Source: Tsukamurella sp. 1534
GTDB taxonomy: Bacteria; Actinomycetota; Actinomycetes; Mycobacteriales; Mycobacteriaceae
Assembly (NCBI RefSeq): GCF_000312385.1
Contig: NZ_HE997626.1
Span: 1,474,439-1,538,438, forward strand
DNA length: 64,000 nucleotides
Direction: 5' to 3'
The position numbers and the translations under genes are program-made. Below, piece by piece: positions 17,501 through 26,173 of the stretch. Positions within the stretch are counted from its first letter, which is position 1, and the number at the start of each line of letters is the position of its first letter. The notes beneath the pieces were generated by a model. That model searched no databases and had not been told where the DNA came from. It worked only from the letters and a program-made list of their open reading frames with translations.

Positions 17501-18445
17501 TCAGGGTAGTCCGACGGTGCGCCCGTCCCCCTCCGCGGTCCGGGTGCCCGGCGCCCCGTGCGACCAGGGCCCCGCGTCCAGCGACGCGTACGACTCCTTG
17601 ACGAACCGCAGGTGCGCCCACGTTTCCACGCCGGCCACGGACGACAGCCCCCGCACGGCGTCGGCCGCGTCGGCCAGCGCGGCGGCCGTCGGCGCGCGGA
17701 CCGTCGCCAGCAGGTCGAAGGCTCCGGATGTGCGCGCCAGGAAGGACACCCCGGCCGCGGCCTCCACCTCGGCCGCCGCCTCCGCGGTGTCGCCCCGCAC
17801 GTGGATGCCCATTCCCATCGCGTGCTCGGAGGCGCGGCTCACGATCGGCCCGATCCGCACGATCGACTCCTCCACGAGTCGCAGCACCCGCCGCCGCGCC
17901 GCGGCCGCGGACAGGCCGGCGGCGTCCCCGAGCCGCACGTAGGAGGCGCGCCCGTCGTGCTCGAGGGTGCGCAACAGGGCCACGTCGGCCGCGTCGAGCT
18001 GCGCCCGGGCGTCCCCGACCGGGCCCACCGCGTCCCGCAGGATCCGCCGGTAGGCGAGGGCCTCCACCCGCGCCACCCCGGGCAGCCCGCGGATCCGGGC
18101 GAGCGCGCCGTCGACCGCGGCGACGGAGCCCGCGCGGATCTCGGCGGCGATCCCGAACCGGCCGGTGGTGATCGAGACGTAGACGACGTCCGGGAGCGTG
18201 GCGAGCGCGAGGGCGACGGGGGTGGCGGCACCGTCGACCGCGATCCGGGCGTAGCAGATCTCGCCCCGGCCGATCACCGACGGATGGACGACGCCCTGCA
18301 CCGTGACGCCGCCCGCATCGAGAAGCCGGCGCAGCCGCGCGGCGACGGTCGCCCGGGTGATGCCGGCGGCCGCAGCGAGATCCCGGTGGCTCATGCGCCC
18401 GTCGAGCCCCAAGAGGTCCACGAGCCGCTGATCGACCTGGTCCAT
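17501..18445 (-). CDS. Lrp/AsnC-family regulator with two Lrp units
   Basis: 314 residues from the ATG at 18445, which has GGGAGG upstream; a start at 18550 would add an unlikely basic leader. There are two AsnC-type HTH regions: DQRLVDLLGLDGRMSHRDLA with ITRATVAARLRRL, and DVALLRTLEHDGRASYVRLG with LSAAAARRRVLRL. Each is followed by a RAM-like ligand domain. Double-length Lrp proteins are common in actinobacteria. It lies next to the aminotransferase (downstream) and is divergent from the NTF2/NCS1/cyclase operon, which it may control. Confidence 0.85.
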   Translation of the reverse strand: MDQVDQRLVDLLGLDGRMSHRDLAAAAGITRATVAARLRRLLDAGGVTVQGVVHPSVIGRGEICYARIAVDGAATPVALALATLPDVVYVSITTGRFGIAAEIRAGSVAAVDGALARIRGLPGVARVEALAYRRILRDAVGPVGDARAQLDAADVALLRTLEHDGRASYVRLGDAAGLSAAAARRRVLRLVEESIVRIGPIVSRASEHAMGMGIHVRGDTAEAAAEVEAAAGVSFLARTSGAFDLLATVRAPTAAALADAADAVRGLSSVAGVETWAHLRFVKESYASLDAGPWSHGAPGTRTAEGDGRTVGLP

Positions 18446-18489
18446 CGCGCCTCCCGATATTCGGTGCGGGCAGTTTCGGCGTGCCAGTG

Positions 18490-18506
18490 CACGCAGATCA
18501 TGCGTG
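18490..18506. promoter_or_regulatory. Candidate Lrp-family operator
   Basis: CACGCA-GATCA-TGCGTG has perfect 6-bp arms. It lies 45 bp upstream of the Lrp gene, within the 221-bp region that also carries the promoter of the divergent NTF2/NCS1/cyclase operon. Lrp-type proteins usually bind degenerate repeats of this size. No direct evidence of binding. Confidence 0.4.
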
Positions 18507-18666
18507 AAGTGGTGCGTGATCGGCCGGATTGGACGCGTACGCCTCGTCACTGTCGAGCATATGCGTCACCGGCGCCGGTCGCGGGTATTCGAACTGCTTG
18601 CGGACTCGTGTGACCGGGCTTACAGTTGCGCCCTCAGGCAGAGGAACTGCCAGGTCAGGAGGCGCA

Positions 18667-19062
18667 GTGAACCAGACCATCACCGATTCGGACGTGACGG
18701 CCGCAGCGGACCGGATCATCGCGGCCTTCGCTGCGACGGACACCGAGGCGTACTTCGCCGGCTTCGACCCGCGGGCGACGTTCGTCTTCCACAGCGAACC
18801 CCGCACCCTCCGCGACCGCGCCGAGTACGAGCGGCTCTGGGCGGGCTGGGTGGAGAGCGGCTGGCGCGTGGTCTCCTGCGACAGCTCCGAACGGACCGTC
18901 ACCGTGGTCGACCGGACCGCGGTGTTCAGCCACAGCGTGCGCACCGTGACCGAGGACGCCGACGGCACGCGTACCGAGACCCGCGAACGCGAATCCATCG
19001 TGTTCGCCGCCCGCGACGACGGCGCGCTCCTCGCCGTCCACGAACACCTCTCGGAGGCATGA
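18667..19062 (+). CDS. SnoaL/NTF2-like protein (AtzH-type)
   Basis: 131 residues from a GTG with GGAGGCGCA upstream. The NTF2-like fold is seen in ADRIIAAFAATDTEAYFAGF, FVFHSEPRTLRDRAEYERLW and the closing strand FAARDDGALLAVHEHLSEA. Such small proteins stabilise or assist amidohydrolase-type pathways in some clusters (AtzH). It overlaps the permease gene by 4 nt (ATGA), and the permease overlaps the cyclase, so three proteins are made from one tightly coupled transcript. Role in that pathway unknown. Confidence 0.8.
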   Translation: MNQTITDSDVTAAADRIIAAFAATDTEAYFAGFDPRATFVFHSEPRTLRDRAEYERLWAGWVESGWRVVSCDSSERTVTVVDRTAVFSHSVRTVTEDADGTRTETRERESIVFAARDDGALLAVHEHLSEA

Positions 19063-20417
19063 TGCTGCGCTACTACCGCCGCCTCGACGCGCACCTGCAC
19101 GCCGGTGCCGACGACGGACAGCCCGTGGCGGGCGATCTCAGCGGGCCCCGGATCGGATTCATCTGGCTCGCCGCCAATCTCGTGGTCACCACCATGCTCA
19201 CCGGCACGCTGTTCGTGCCGTCGGTGTCGCTCACCACCGCGCTGTGGCTCATCGTCGCCGGCACGGTCGTGGGCGCCCTCGTGCTGGTGGCCGTCGGCAA
19301 CGTCGGCACCCGCACCGGGCTGCCCACCATGGCCCTCACCCGCGCCTCGTTCGGCGTGCGCGGCAGCCGGATCCCCGTGGCCGCCAACATCGCCGTGCTC
19401 ATGGGGTGGAGCTGGGTGCAGGCCATGCTCGCCGGCGTCACCGTCAACCACGTCATCGCGGCGCAGACGGGCTACTCCAACCCCGTGCTGTTCTCGGTGC
19501 TCTGCGAGGTGATCGTGGTGTCGCTGGCCATCTTCGGCCACGCCGGCATCGCCCGTGTCGAGCCGATCCTCGCCGTGGTCATCCTCGCGATCATGGGCTA
19601 CCTGTTCGCGATGATGCTGGGCGACGGCTACTCCCGCCTCGACTCCCTGCCGCTCGACCCGGAGGGGCTGAGCGGCCTCGGCATCTTCGACATCGTGGTC
19701 GCGACCGCCATCTCCTGGACGGTGCTCTCCGCCGACATCAACAGGTTCGCCCGCACCTCGCGCGGCGGCGTCGTGGGATCCGGGCTCGGTTACGTCGGGT
19801 CGACGGTGGCGGCGATGGCCCTGGGCGCCACCGCGATCGCCTACCTGTTCGCGCAGGGCAAGAACGTCCCGTCGTTCGACCCGACGGTGATCGTGGACGA
19901 GTTCGGCGTGCCCCTGGCGATCGTGGTGTTCTTCTCCGTGATGGCCACCAACACCATGGCCGTCTACGGCATGGTGACGTCGCTGGTGAACTCCGAACCC
20001 GGCCGGATCCGTTTCCTCCCCGCGGCATTGGGGCTCGGCGTGATCTCCATCGCCGGATCGGCGTGGCTCGCCCTGCTCGACAAGTTCACCGCGTTCCTCA
20101 CCGCCATCGGCATCGTGTTCATCCCCGTGTTCGCGATCATCGTCGTGGACTTCTACGTGCTGCGCCGCGGGCGGTACGCGGCCTCGCTCGCCTCCGCGGA
20201 CTCCCGCGAGTACTGGTACCGCGGAGGCTGGAACCCCATCGCCGTCGTGGTGTGGATCGTGGGGGTGGCGTTCTCCTCGGCCATCACGTATCTGTGGGTG
20301 AGCCCCGTCGGGGCCACGGTGCCCACGTTCCTCGTGAGCGCCGGGTTGTACTGGGCGGCGAGCGTCGCCGTCAGCGGACGACGCGAAGGCGAACGGGAGG
20401 AGCCGGTGACCGCGTGA
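19059..20417 (+). CDS. NCS1-family purine/cytosine-type permease
   Basis: 452 residues from the first of two adjacent ATGs. Twelve hydrophobic segments follow the nucleobase:cation symporter-1 pattern, including TGLPTMALTRASFGVRGSRI at the end of TM2-3 and WSWVQAMLAG. The aspartate-containing TM8 region is ISWTVLSADINRFARTS, as in CodB-like permeases. It imports a nucleobase, hydantoin or related nitrogen compound. It is coupled to the NTF2-like and cyclase genes by 4-nt overlaps, which suggests uptake and hydrolysis of one compound. Confidence 0.87.
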   Translation: MMLRYYRRLDAHLHAGADDGQPVAGDLSGPRIGFIWLAANLVVTTMLTGTLFVPSVSLTTALWLIVAGTVVGALVLVAVGNVGTRTGLPTMALTRASFGVRGSRIPVAANIAVLMGWSWVQAMLAGVTVNHVIAAQTGYSNPVLFSVLCEVIVVSLAIFGHAGIARVEPILAVVILAIMGYLFAMMLGDGYSRLDSLPLDPEGLSGLGIFDIVVATAISWTVLSADINRFARTSRGGVVGSGLGYVGSTVAAMALGATAIAYLFAQGKNVPSFDPTVIVDEFGVPLAIVVFFSVMATNTMAVYGMVTSLVNSEPGRIRFLPAALGLGVISIAGSAWLALLDKFTAFLTAIGIVFIPVFAIIVVDFYVLRRGRYAASLASADSREYWYRGGWNPIAVVVWIVGVAFSSAITYLWVSPVGATVPTFLVSAGLYWAASVAVSGRREGEREEPVTA

Positions 20418-21037
20418 GCTGGATCGATCTCACCCACCCGCTCACGCCCGGGACCGAGTACCCGGGCGACCCGCCCATCGCCGCGGAGCCGGCGCTGACG
20501 CTGGACGACGACGGGGTGGCCGTCACGCGGCTGCTGCTGTCGACGCACAGCGGCACCCACGTCGACGCCCCGTGCCACACCGTGGCCGGAGGGCGGACCG
20601 TCGCCGACGTGCCGCCGGAGGAGCTGATCGGACCCGCCCGCGTGATCCCCGTCGACGTGGCCGCCGGCGCCGCGATCCGGCCCTCGGATCTCGGGGCGCT
20701 CCCCGCGCGGCTCCCGGCGATCGTCCTGATCGCCACCGGCTGGGACCGCTGGTTCGGGACGGCCCGGTACCGCGAACACTCCGCTCTCGCGCCGGAGGCG
20801 GTGGGGGAGTTGTGGGACCGGGGGATGCGGGTGCTCGGCGTCGACTGCTACAGCCCCGACGCCATCGATTCCGCGACCTTCCCCGTGCACGCCCTCGTGC
20901 TCGGGCGGGACGGGCTCATCGTGGAGAACCTGTGCGGGCTCACGGGCCTGCCCGCCGAGTGCGAGGTGGGGATCCACCCTCTCGCCGTGGGCCCGTTCGA
21001 CGGTGCGCCGGTCCGCGCGCTCGCCCGGGTGCCGTGA
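20414..21037 (+). CDS. Metal-dependent cyclase-family hydrolase
   Basis: 207 residues from a GTG overlapping the permease stop (GTGA). The signature HSGTHVDAPCH, with metal-binding His and Asp, is the cyclase/kynurenine-formamidase motif (HxGTHxDxPxH). Also seen are IDLTHPLTPGTEYPGDPP at the start and VLGVDCYSPDAIDS. Members hydrolyse N-formylkynurenine, isatin or similar cyclic amides. With an NCS1 permease directly upstream, the substrate is likely an imported nitrogen heterocycle; that is inference. Confidence 0.87.
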   Translation: MSWIDLTHPLTPGTEYPGDPPIAAEPALTLDDDGVAVTRLLLSTHSGTHVDAPCHTVAGGRTVADVPPEELIGPARVIPVDVAAGAAIRPSDLGALPARLPAIVLIATGWDRWFGTARYREHSALAPEAVGELWDRGMRVLGVDCYSPDAIDSATFPVHALVLGRDGLIVENLCGLTGLPAECEVGIHPLAVGPFDGAPVRALARVP

Positions 21038-21063
21038 GCGGGATCGAGGCGTGGCCTGCGGTT

Positions 21064-21092
21064 TTGTGGGTTGGGAAGGCGTTGTGTAAAGT
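21064..21092 (+). promoter_or_regulatory. Candidate promoter for tRNA-Ser(GCT)
   Basis: TTGTGG (21064-21069) and TAAAGT (21087-21092) are separated by 17 bp, a sigma-A-like layout. The predicted transcript would start near 21099, about 50 nt before the tRNA. The same TAAAGT hexamer precedes tRNA-Ser(CGA). Confidence 0.5.
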
Positions 21093-21149
21093 AGCTGCTC
21101 GGCGGTTGCGCGTGACCCGTAAGGATCGCTCGCGCATCGCGTCCGATTT

Positions 21150-21241
21150 GGAGGCGTGCCAGAGCGGCCGAATGGGACTCACTGCTAATGAGTTGTCCGG
21201 CCAACACCGGACCGGAGGTTCAAATCCTCTCGCCTCCGCCA
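21150..21241 (+). tRNA. tRNA-Ser (anticodon GCT)
   Basis: Acceptor arms GGAGGCG (21150-21156) and CGCCTCC (21231-21237) pair perfectly. The anticodon loop CTGCTAA gives GCT, reading AGC/AGU. A long variable arm (GTCCGGCCAACACCGGAC region) marks a class II serine tRNA. T-loop GGTTCAAATCC is present. Discriminator G at 21238, followed by encoded CCA (21239-21241). Confidence 0.95.
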
Positions 21242-21279
21242 CGTCGGTCTTCGGACCGGCGACAATTGAAGATGGGTAT

Positions 21280-21352
21280 GCGCCCGTAGCTCAGTGGATA
21301 GAGCATCTGACTACGGATCAGAAGGTCAGGGGTTCGAATCCCTTCGGGCGCA
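21280..21352 (+). tRNA. tRNA-Arg (anticodon ACG)
   Basis: Acceptor arms GCGCCCG and CGGGCGC pair perfectly; anticodon stem TCTGA/TCAGA encloses loop CTACGGA, giving ACG. T-loop GGTTCGAATCC is canonical. Discriminator A at 21352; CCA is not encoded. The A34 of this tRNA is the known substrate of TadA, whose gene is at 32950. It is 38 nt downstream of tRNA-Ser(GCT), probably on the same transcript. Confidence 0.95.
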
Positions 21353-21355
21353 CAG

Positions 21356-21393
21356 GACAACACCCGGTCGACATCCGTCGTCCGGGTGTTGTC
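21356..21393 (+). terminator. Rho-independent terminator after tRNA-Arg
   Basis: GACAACACCCGG and CCGGGTGTTGTC form a perfect 12-bp stem with a 14-nt loop that can itself pair GAC/GTC. It starts 3 nt after the tRNA and is followed by GTTCTTC. Confidence 0.85.
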
Positions 21394-21463
21394 GTTCTTC
21401 GTCAACCGCCCGCCGGGTGCCTTTCGCGAGACTACCGTCGACGGGGACGAGAGGGGCGTGTGC

Positions 21464-21838
21464 ATGACTGAGCGCGTGGATTCCACCGAGCCGGCGCGGG
21501 AGATGCTGCGGCGGCTGTGGGCCAGCAACGGGCCGCTGCTGATCCATCAGAGCGGCGGCTGCTGCGACGGGTCCGCACCGATGTGCTTCACGGTGGACGA
21601 GTTCCGCGTCGGCGATGCCAACGTGCGGCTCGGCACCGTCGACCTGGGGAACGGCGACGTGGTACCCGTATGGGTCTCCGACGGGGAGGCCCGGGTGTGG
21701 GAGAACAGCCGCCTCATCCTGGACCTCGAGCCCGGCCGCGCCGCCGGCTTCTCGCTGGAGGGCTCCACCGGGCACCGGTTCGTGTCCCGCGTGGAGATCA
21801 CGGGCGACGGTGCCGCCTGCTCCGTCCCGCAGGCCTGA
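21464..21838 (+). CDS. DUF779 family protein
   Basis: 124 residues from the ATG at 21464, with GAGGGG upstream; a GTG six bases earlier is also in frame. The family signature QSGGCCDGSAPMC is intact. DUF779 genes usually sit directly beside NAD-dependent acetaldehyde dehydrogenase genes of the ExaC type. Here that enzyme lies at 24591 on the other strand, with three genes and a toxin-antitoxin pair between. Function of DUF779 is unknown; the cysteine motif suggests metal or redox chemistry. Confidence 0.85.
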   Translation: MTERVDSTEPAREMLRRLWASNGPLLIHQSGGCCDGSAPMCFTVDEFRVGDANVRLGTVDLGNGDVVPVWVSDGEARVWENSRLILDLEPGRAAGFSLEGSTGHRFVSRVEITGDGAACSVPQA

Positions 21839-21993
21839 CGGTCAGCGCCACGGCGTCGCCGAGCGCCGAGGGGCGCTATGCGGGCATCAGCCCGGATCGC
21901 CCGCGCGAGAGATGGTCTCGCAACCCGTGAGCGGGTGAACCGATGGTGGGCGCTGGGTGGAGGTCGATCTCGGTTCCGGGTAGCGTCCCCCTG

Positions 21994-22917
21994 GTGACGC
22001 CTCAGGACGTTCGTGCACCCCTGGAATCGGGAATGTTGCTCGCCGCGAACCGGACCGGGCCGTTGCTCGGAGTGCTCGTGGTGTTCGTCTGCTTCCTGCT
22101 GGGGCAGCTGCCGCCGTCGGTGATCGGCCTCGCGATCGCCGGCGGTGGGGCGACGCGGATGACGTTCGTCCTCCAGGCCGTGTTCACCGTCGGATTCGCC
22201 TGCACGCTCGGACTCCTCGCGCTCTGGGTGCGGTACCGGGAGGGCCGACGGTTCGCCACGGTCGGCTTCCCCGGCGGCCTGCGCCCGGGCGCGGCGGGCA
22301 GCCAGGTGGCGCGGGGCGCGGCCGTCGCCGCGGCGATGATCGCGCTGCTCGTCCTGGTGAACGTCGCGAGCGGGGCGGCGACGCTCTCCGCACCCGCATG
22401 GGGTTCCCTCGTGCCCGTGCTGATCCTGCTGGCGGGGTTCGCGGTGCAGGGATCGACCGAGGAGGTGCTGACCCGCGGCTTCCTGGTGCAGGCCGTGGCC
22501 TGGCGGTGGGGCGTGTGGGCGGCGATCGTCGTCCAGGCGATGGTGTTCGCGTTCCTGCACGGCGCCAACGGCGACGTCAGCCTGTTCGCCGTCGCGAACC
22601 TCCTGATCGTCGCGGTGATGCTGGGCTTCTGGGCGCTCGCCGAACGCGGCCTGTGGGGCGTGTGCGCGTTCCACGCCGTGTGGAACTGGGGCCTCGCCAA
22701 CGTGGCCGGCGGCACCGTCTCGAACATCGAGGTGACCACCTCGCTCACCCGATTCTCGCCGGCCGAGGGCGCGAACGACCTGCTCACCGGCGGCGGATTC
22801 GGGCTCGAGGGATCGGCGGTGGCCACCGCGCTGCTGGGGATCGGGGCGGTCGTCGCGCTCGTCGCCTGGCGGCGCCGGGCATCGTCGGGCACCGCGGACG
22901 GACGGCCCGCCGCCTGA
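21994..22917 (+). CDS. CPBP-family intramembrane metalloprotease
   Basis: 307 residues if the GTG at 21994 is used; the frame is open to an ATG at 21943, and an ATG at 22033 is also possible. About eight membrane segments. The catalytic motifs are STEEVLTRGFL (EExxxR), FAFLHGANG and CAFHAVWNW, as in CAAX-type/Abi proteases. In bacteria these process or protect against small peptides or act in signalling; the substrate is unknown. Transcribed alone. Confidence 0.82.
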   Translation: MTPQDVRAPLESGMLLAANRTGPLLGVLVVFVCFLLGQLPPSVIGLAIAGGGATRMTFVLQAVFTVGFACTLGLLALWVRYREGRRFATVGFPGGLRPGAAGSQVARGAAVAAAMIALLVLVNVASGAATLSAPAWGSLVPVLILLAGFAVQGSTEEVLTRGFLVQAVAWRWGVWAAIVVQAMVFAFLHGANGDVSLFAVANLLIVAVMLGFWALAERGLWGVCAFHAVWNWGLANVAGGTVSNIEVTTSLTRFSPAEGANDLLTGGGFGLEGSAVATALLGIGAVVALVAWRRRASSGTADGRPAA

Positions 22918-22988
22918 CGCACCACCTTCCCGAGGACGCAAACTCGGTGTGCCCGAGCGGGTAGCGTCGCCGGTGTGGAGGTGCCGCG

Positions 22989-23675
22989 GTGAGGAAGAGG
23001 CTTCGCAAGCGCAGGTCGGGTACGGACACGCTGTATGCGGACGTCTCCGAGTGGCAGCCGGCGTTACCGGACAAGTACCCGTATCGCTGGGTGGCGATCC
23101 GCTCCAACGACGGCACCTACCGGGACCGGCGGTTCGCCGAGAACTGGGACACGGTGCGCCGCATGCTCGACGACGGGCGCCTGGTGGGCGCCATCGTGTA
23201 CGCCGTCGTCCGCCCCAACTGGCAGGACAGCCTGGACGTGCACATCGAGATGCAGGGCGAGGACAGGCCCGACGTGGTCACCATGGCCGACGCGGAATCG
23301 TGGGGCGGGCAGATCGTGGGCGACCACTCCGACGCCTTCAACGGCTTCGTCCGCGGCGCCTCGGAATGGCGCGGCGGCACCGGAACCCGGATCACCCGCT
23401 GCCTCGGCTACCTCAACCCGAACGACGCCGGCATCTGGCAGAAGCTGCCCGACATCCCGTTCGTGGTGCCCTCCTACGGCGCACCGCCGGACTTCGCGAA
23501 CGCCCCGGAACTGGGGCGGCGCTACGTGATCCACCAATACACCGACGGCAGCGGCTACGGTGACGGACTGCCCGAGGGCTACGGACGGGTGCGCTGCGAC
23601 ATGAACGCCGCGAACGGTCGCGACCCGTGGCAGCTCGGGGACGTCCTGGGCACCACCACGATCCCGGTGGATTGA
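22989..23675 (+). CDS. GH25-like (lysozyme-fold) domain protein
   Basis: 228 residues from a GTG with GGAGG 7 nt upstream. The start of the domain, YADVSEWQPALPDKYPYRWV, and later VTMADAESWGGQIVG and RYVIHQYTDGSGYG follow the glycoside hydrolase 25-like barrel used in actinophage endolysins and some host proteins. There is no signal peptide, only a basic N-terminus, as in phage lysins that need a holin. It lies 1.6 kb from a tRNA pair and beside a toxin-antitoxin locus, so a phage origin is possible. No other phage gene was seen. Confidence 0.65.
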   Translation: MRKRLRKRRSGTDTLYADVSEWQPALPDKYPYRWVAIRSNDGTYRDRRFAENWDTVRRMLDDGRLVGAIVYAVVRPNWQDSLDVHIEMQGEDRPDVVTMADAESWGGQIVGDHSDAFNGFVRGASEWRGGTGTRITRCLGYLNPNDAGIWQKLPDIPFVVPSYGAPPDFANAPELGRRYVIHQYTDGSGYGDGLPEGYGRVRCDMNAANGRDPWQLGDVLGTTTIPVD

Positions 23676-23839
23676 CCCGATCCGCATGGACGCCGTATCG
23701 GCGCTGCGGAGGTGCGCCGGTGCGCGGCCACCTGCGGGAGCAGGCGGCGGTCCTCCGCGGCGTACCGGGCGCGGGCGTCGGACGCGGTGAGGTGTGCGAA
23801 TGCATAGACGAATGGCAGGAACGGTGGTAGAAAAATGGC

Positions 23840-24085
23840 ATGAGAACTACCATCGATGGGGCGGGGCGGATCGTGGTGCCGAAGGCCATCCGGGACGCGA
23901 TGGGGCTGGATGCCGGGAGGGCGGTGGACGTGACATTGGCAGACGGACGCATCGAGATCGAGATCGCACCGGCCAAGGTGCACATCGATAAGGGAGGGAT
24001 TCTGCCGGTCATTCGGGCGGCGGAAGACCTGCCACCACTGACTGACGACATCATCCGCGAGACGCTCGAGGCCACGCGACGATGA
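23840..24085 (+). CDS. vapB: AbrB/SpoVT-type antitoxin (VapB-like)
   Basis: 81 residues. The N-terminal swapped-hairpin AbrB domain is clear: MRTTIDGAGRIVVPKAIRDA followed by MGLDAGRAVDVTLADGRI. The C-terminal tail DIIRETLEATRR would bind the toxin. It overlaps the PIN-domain toxin by 4 nt (ATGA). Two copies of AATGGCA lie just upstream (near 23812 and 23834) and could be part of an autoregulatory operator. The neutralising role is inferred from the pairing. Confidence 0.87.
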   Translation: MRTTIDGAGRIVVPKAIRDAMGLDAGRAVDVTLADGRIEIEIAPAKVHIDKGGILPVIRAAEDLPPLTDDIIRETLEATRR

Positions 24086-24489
24086 CCTTCTACGCCCTCG
24101 ACTCGAGTGTGCTGCTTCCGATGCTGATGAAATGGCACCCGGCGCACGACGAGCTGCGGGGTTCGGTGCGTCTGTCGGAGAGCGTTCTGCCGACCCACGT
24201 TCTCCTTGAGACCTTCTCCGTGCTCACGCGACTACCTTCGCCCCACCGGATATCCCCGGCGGAGGCCTCGGAGACGATCGAGGATTTCGGGTTGCAGGTG
24301 ATTGGATTTCCGACCAACGACATGCGCTCATTCGTCGCGGGGCTGGGTGCCAAAGGTGTTCGCGGCGGAGCGATCTACGACGCGTTCGTCGGAGCCACTG
24401 CTGCCCACGCCGAGGTTCCGCTGCTGACCCGTGACCGTCGGGCGATTCCCACCTACGAGGCCGTCGGGGCGAAGTACCAGACGGTGTGA
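24082..24489 (+). CDS. vapC: PIN-domain toxin (VapC-like)
   Basis: 135 residues. The PIN-domain acidic residues are in place: D7 (FYALDSSV), E43 (LLETFSV), the Asp of GAIYDAFVG and the Asp of LLTRDRRA. VapC toxins cleave tRNA or rRNA. It is translationally coupled to the AbrB-type antitoxin. AT content is slightly higher than in the neighbours, consistent with transfer. A strong hairpin lies 35 bp after the stop. Confidence 0.88.
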   Translation: MTFYALDSSVLLPMLMKWHPAHDELRGSVRLSESVLPTHVLLETFSVLTRLPSPHRISPAEASETIEDFGLQVIGFPTNDMRSFVAGLGAKGVRGGAIYDAFVGATAAHAEVPLLTRDRRAIPTYEAVGAKYQTV

Positions 24490-24524
24490 GGCGGACCGTC
24501 GGGCGGCGGGGCCGGAGACGGCGG

Positions 24525-24556
24525 CGGCGCCGCCCCGACGGATCGGGGCGGCGCCG
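24525..24556. terminator. Bidirectional terminator between vapC and aldehyde dehydrogenase
   Basis: CGGCGCCGCCCCGA and TCGGGGCGGCGCCG form a perfect 14-bp stem around loop CGGA, centred in the 101-bp gap between two convergent genes. There is no T-tract, as is common in actinobacteria. Confidence 0.8.
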
Positions 24557-24590
24557 TGACACCCTCACATGGTGCCGGTCACGCCGGGGC

Positions 24591-26114
24591 TCAGAAGAAG
24601 CCCTGCGCGGTCGGCGCGTAGGAGACCAGCAGGTTCTTGGTCTGCTGGTAGTGATCGAGCATCATCTTGTGGTTCTCACGCCCGATGCCCGAATCCTTGT
24701 AGCCGCCGAACGCCGCGTGCGCGGGGTACTGGTGGTACGTGTTGGTCCACACGCGGCCCGCCTGGATGTCCCGGCCGGCGCGGTAGGCGACGTCGCCGCT
24801 GCGCGACCACACGCCGGCGCCCAGGCCGTAGCGGGTGTCGTTGGCGATCTCGATGGCGTTGTCGTAGCCGTCGAACGAGGTGACCGCCAGCACGGGGCCG
24901 AAGATCTCCTCCTGGAAGATCCGCATGTCGTTGGTGCCGCTGAAGATCGTCGGCTGCATGTAGTAGCCGCCGGACAGGTCGCCGCCCAGATCGGCCGCTT
25001 CGCCGCCGGTCACCAGCGTGGCGCCCTCCTCCTTGCCGATATCGATGTAGGAGAGGATCTTGTCGAGCTGCTCCTTCGACGCCTGGGCGCCGATCATCGT
25101 GTCGGTGTCGAGCGGATCGCCCTGGCGGATCGACTTGGTGCGGATCGAGCCGAGCTCCAGGAACTCGTCGAAGATCGGCCGCTCCAGCAGCGCGCGCGAC
25201 GGGCACGTGCATACTTCGCCCTGGTTCAGCGCGAACATCGTGAAGCCCTCGAGGGCCTTGTCCTGGTAGTCGTCGTTGTCGGCCATCACGTCCTTGAAGA
25301 AGACGTTCGGGCTCTTGCCGCCCAGCTCCAGCGTGACCGGAATCAGGTTGTCGGCCGCGTAACCGGCGATCAGCTTGCCCGTGGTGGTCTCGCCGGTGAA
25401 CGCGATCTTCCGGATGCGCTTCGACGACGCCAGCGGCTTACCGGCCTCCAGGCCGAAACCGTTGACGATGTTCACCACGCCGTCGGGCAGCAGGTCGCCG
25501 ATGAGCGAGAACAGGTACAGCACCGAGACCGGCGTCTGTTCGGCCGGCTTGAGCACGATCGCGTTACCCGCGGCCAGCGCCGGCGCCAGCTTCCACACCG
25601 CCATGAGGATGGGGAAGTTCCACGGAATGATCTGTCCCACAACGCCGAGCGGCTCGTGGTAGTGGTACGCGACGGTGTTCTCGTCGATCTCGGAGAGGCT
25701 GCCCTCCTGCGCGCGCAGGCAGGCCGCGAAGTAGCGGAAGTGGTCGATCGCGAGCGGGATGTCGGCGTTGAGCGTCTCGCGGACGGGCTTGCCGTTCTCC
25801 CACGACTCGGCGACGGCGATGGCCTCCAGGTTCTCCTCCATCCGGTCGGCCATCTTGTTGAGGATGTTCGCGCGGACCGTCGAGGAGGTCTTGCCCCACG
25901 CCGGGGCGGCCGCGTGCGCGGCGTCCAGCGCCAGCTCGATGTCCTCGGCGGTCGACCGCGCGACCTCGCAGAAGGGCTGCCCCGTGACCGGCGACGGGTT
26001 CTCGAAGTACTGGCCCTTCACCGGCGGCGTCCACTGCCCGCCGATCAGGTTGTCGTACCGCGACTGGTAGCTCATGAGGGAGCCTGCGGCCCCGGGACGT
26101 GCGTAAACGGTCAT
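24591..26114 (-). CDS. NAD-dependent (acet)aldehyde dehydrogenase, ExaC-type
   Basis: 507 residues from the ATG at 26114, which has GGAGGCACGAC upstream. Full-length ALDH: N-terminal [18 protein letters not shown], cofactor motif [19 protein letters not shown], the general base Glu in [14 protein letters not shown], and the catalytic cysteine in [13 protein letters not shown]. The double cysteine and C-terminal [19 protein letters not shown] are typical of the ExaC/acetaldehyde group. It oxidises acetaldehyde or similar short aldehydes. The GAF-domain regulator follows upstream on the same strand, and the 147-bp intervening region carries repeated motifs. Confidence 0.92.
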   Translation of the reverse strand: MTVYARPGAAGSLMSYQSRYDNLIGGQWTPPVKGQYFENPSPVTGQPFCEVARSTAEDIELALDAAHAAAPAWGKTSSTVRANILNKMADRMEENLEAIAVAESWENGKPVRETLNADIPLAIDHFRYFAACLRAQEGSLSEIDENTVAYHYHEPLGVVGQIIPWNFPILMAVWKLAPALAAGNAIVLKPAEQTPVSVLYLFSLIGDLLPDGVVNIVNGFGLEAGKPLASSKRIRKIAFTGETTTGKLIAGYAADNLIPVTLELGGKSPNVFFKDVMADNDDYQDKALEGFTMFALNQGEVCTCPSRALLERPIFDEFLELGSIRTKSIRQGDPLDTDTMIGAQASKEQLDKILSYIDIGKEEGATLVTGGEAADLGGDLSGGYYMQPTIFSGTNDMRIFQEEIFGPVLAVTSFDGYDNAIEIANDTRYGLGAGVWSRSGDVAYRAGRDIQAGRVWTNTYHQYPAHAAFGGYKDSGIGRENHKMMLDHYQQTKNLLVSYAPTAQGFF

Positions 26115-26173
26115 GTCGTGCCTCCGAAAGAAAGGGGTGACGGGCGTCACAGTCCACGGTACGCGCGGACCGT

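Noticed and set aside
23676..23820. Possible gene remnant on the minus strand between the lysozyme-like gene and vapB
   Set aside because: A short frame reads TASDARARYAAEDRRLLPQV, but it has no start, no recognised family and no continuation on either side.
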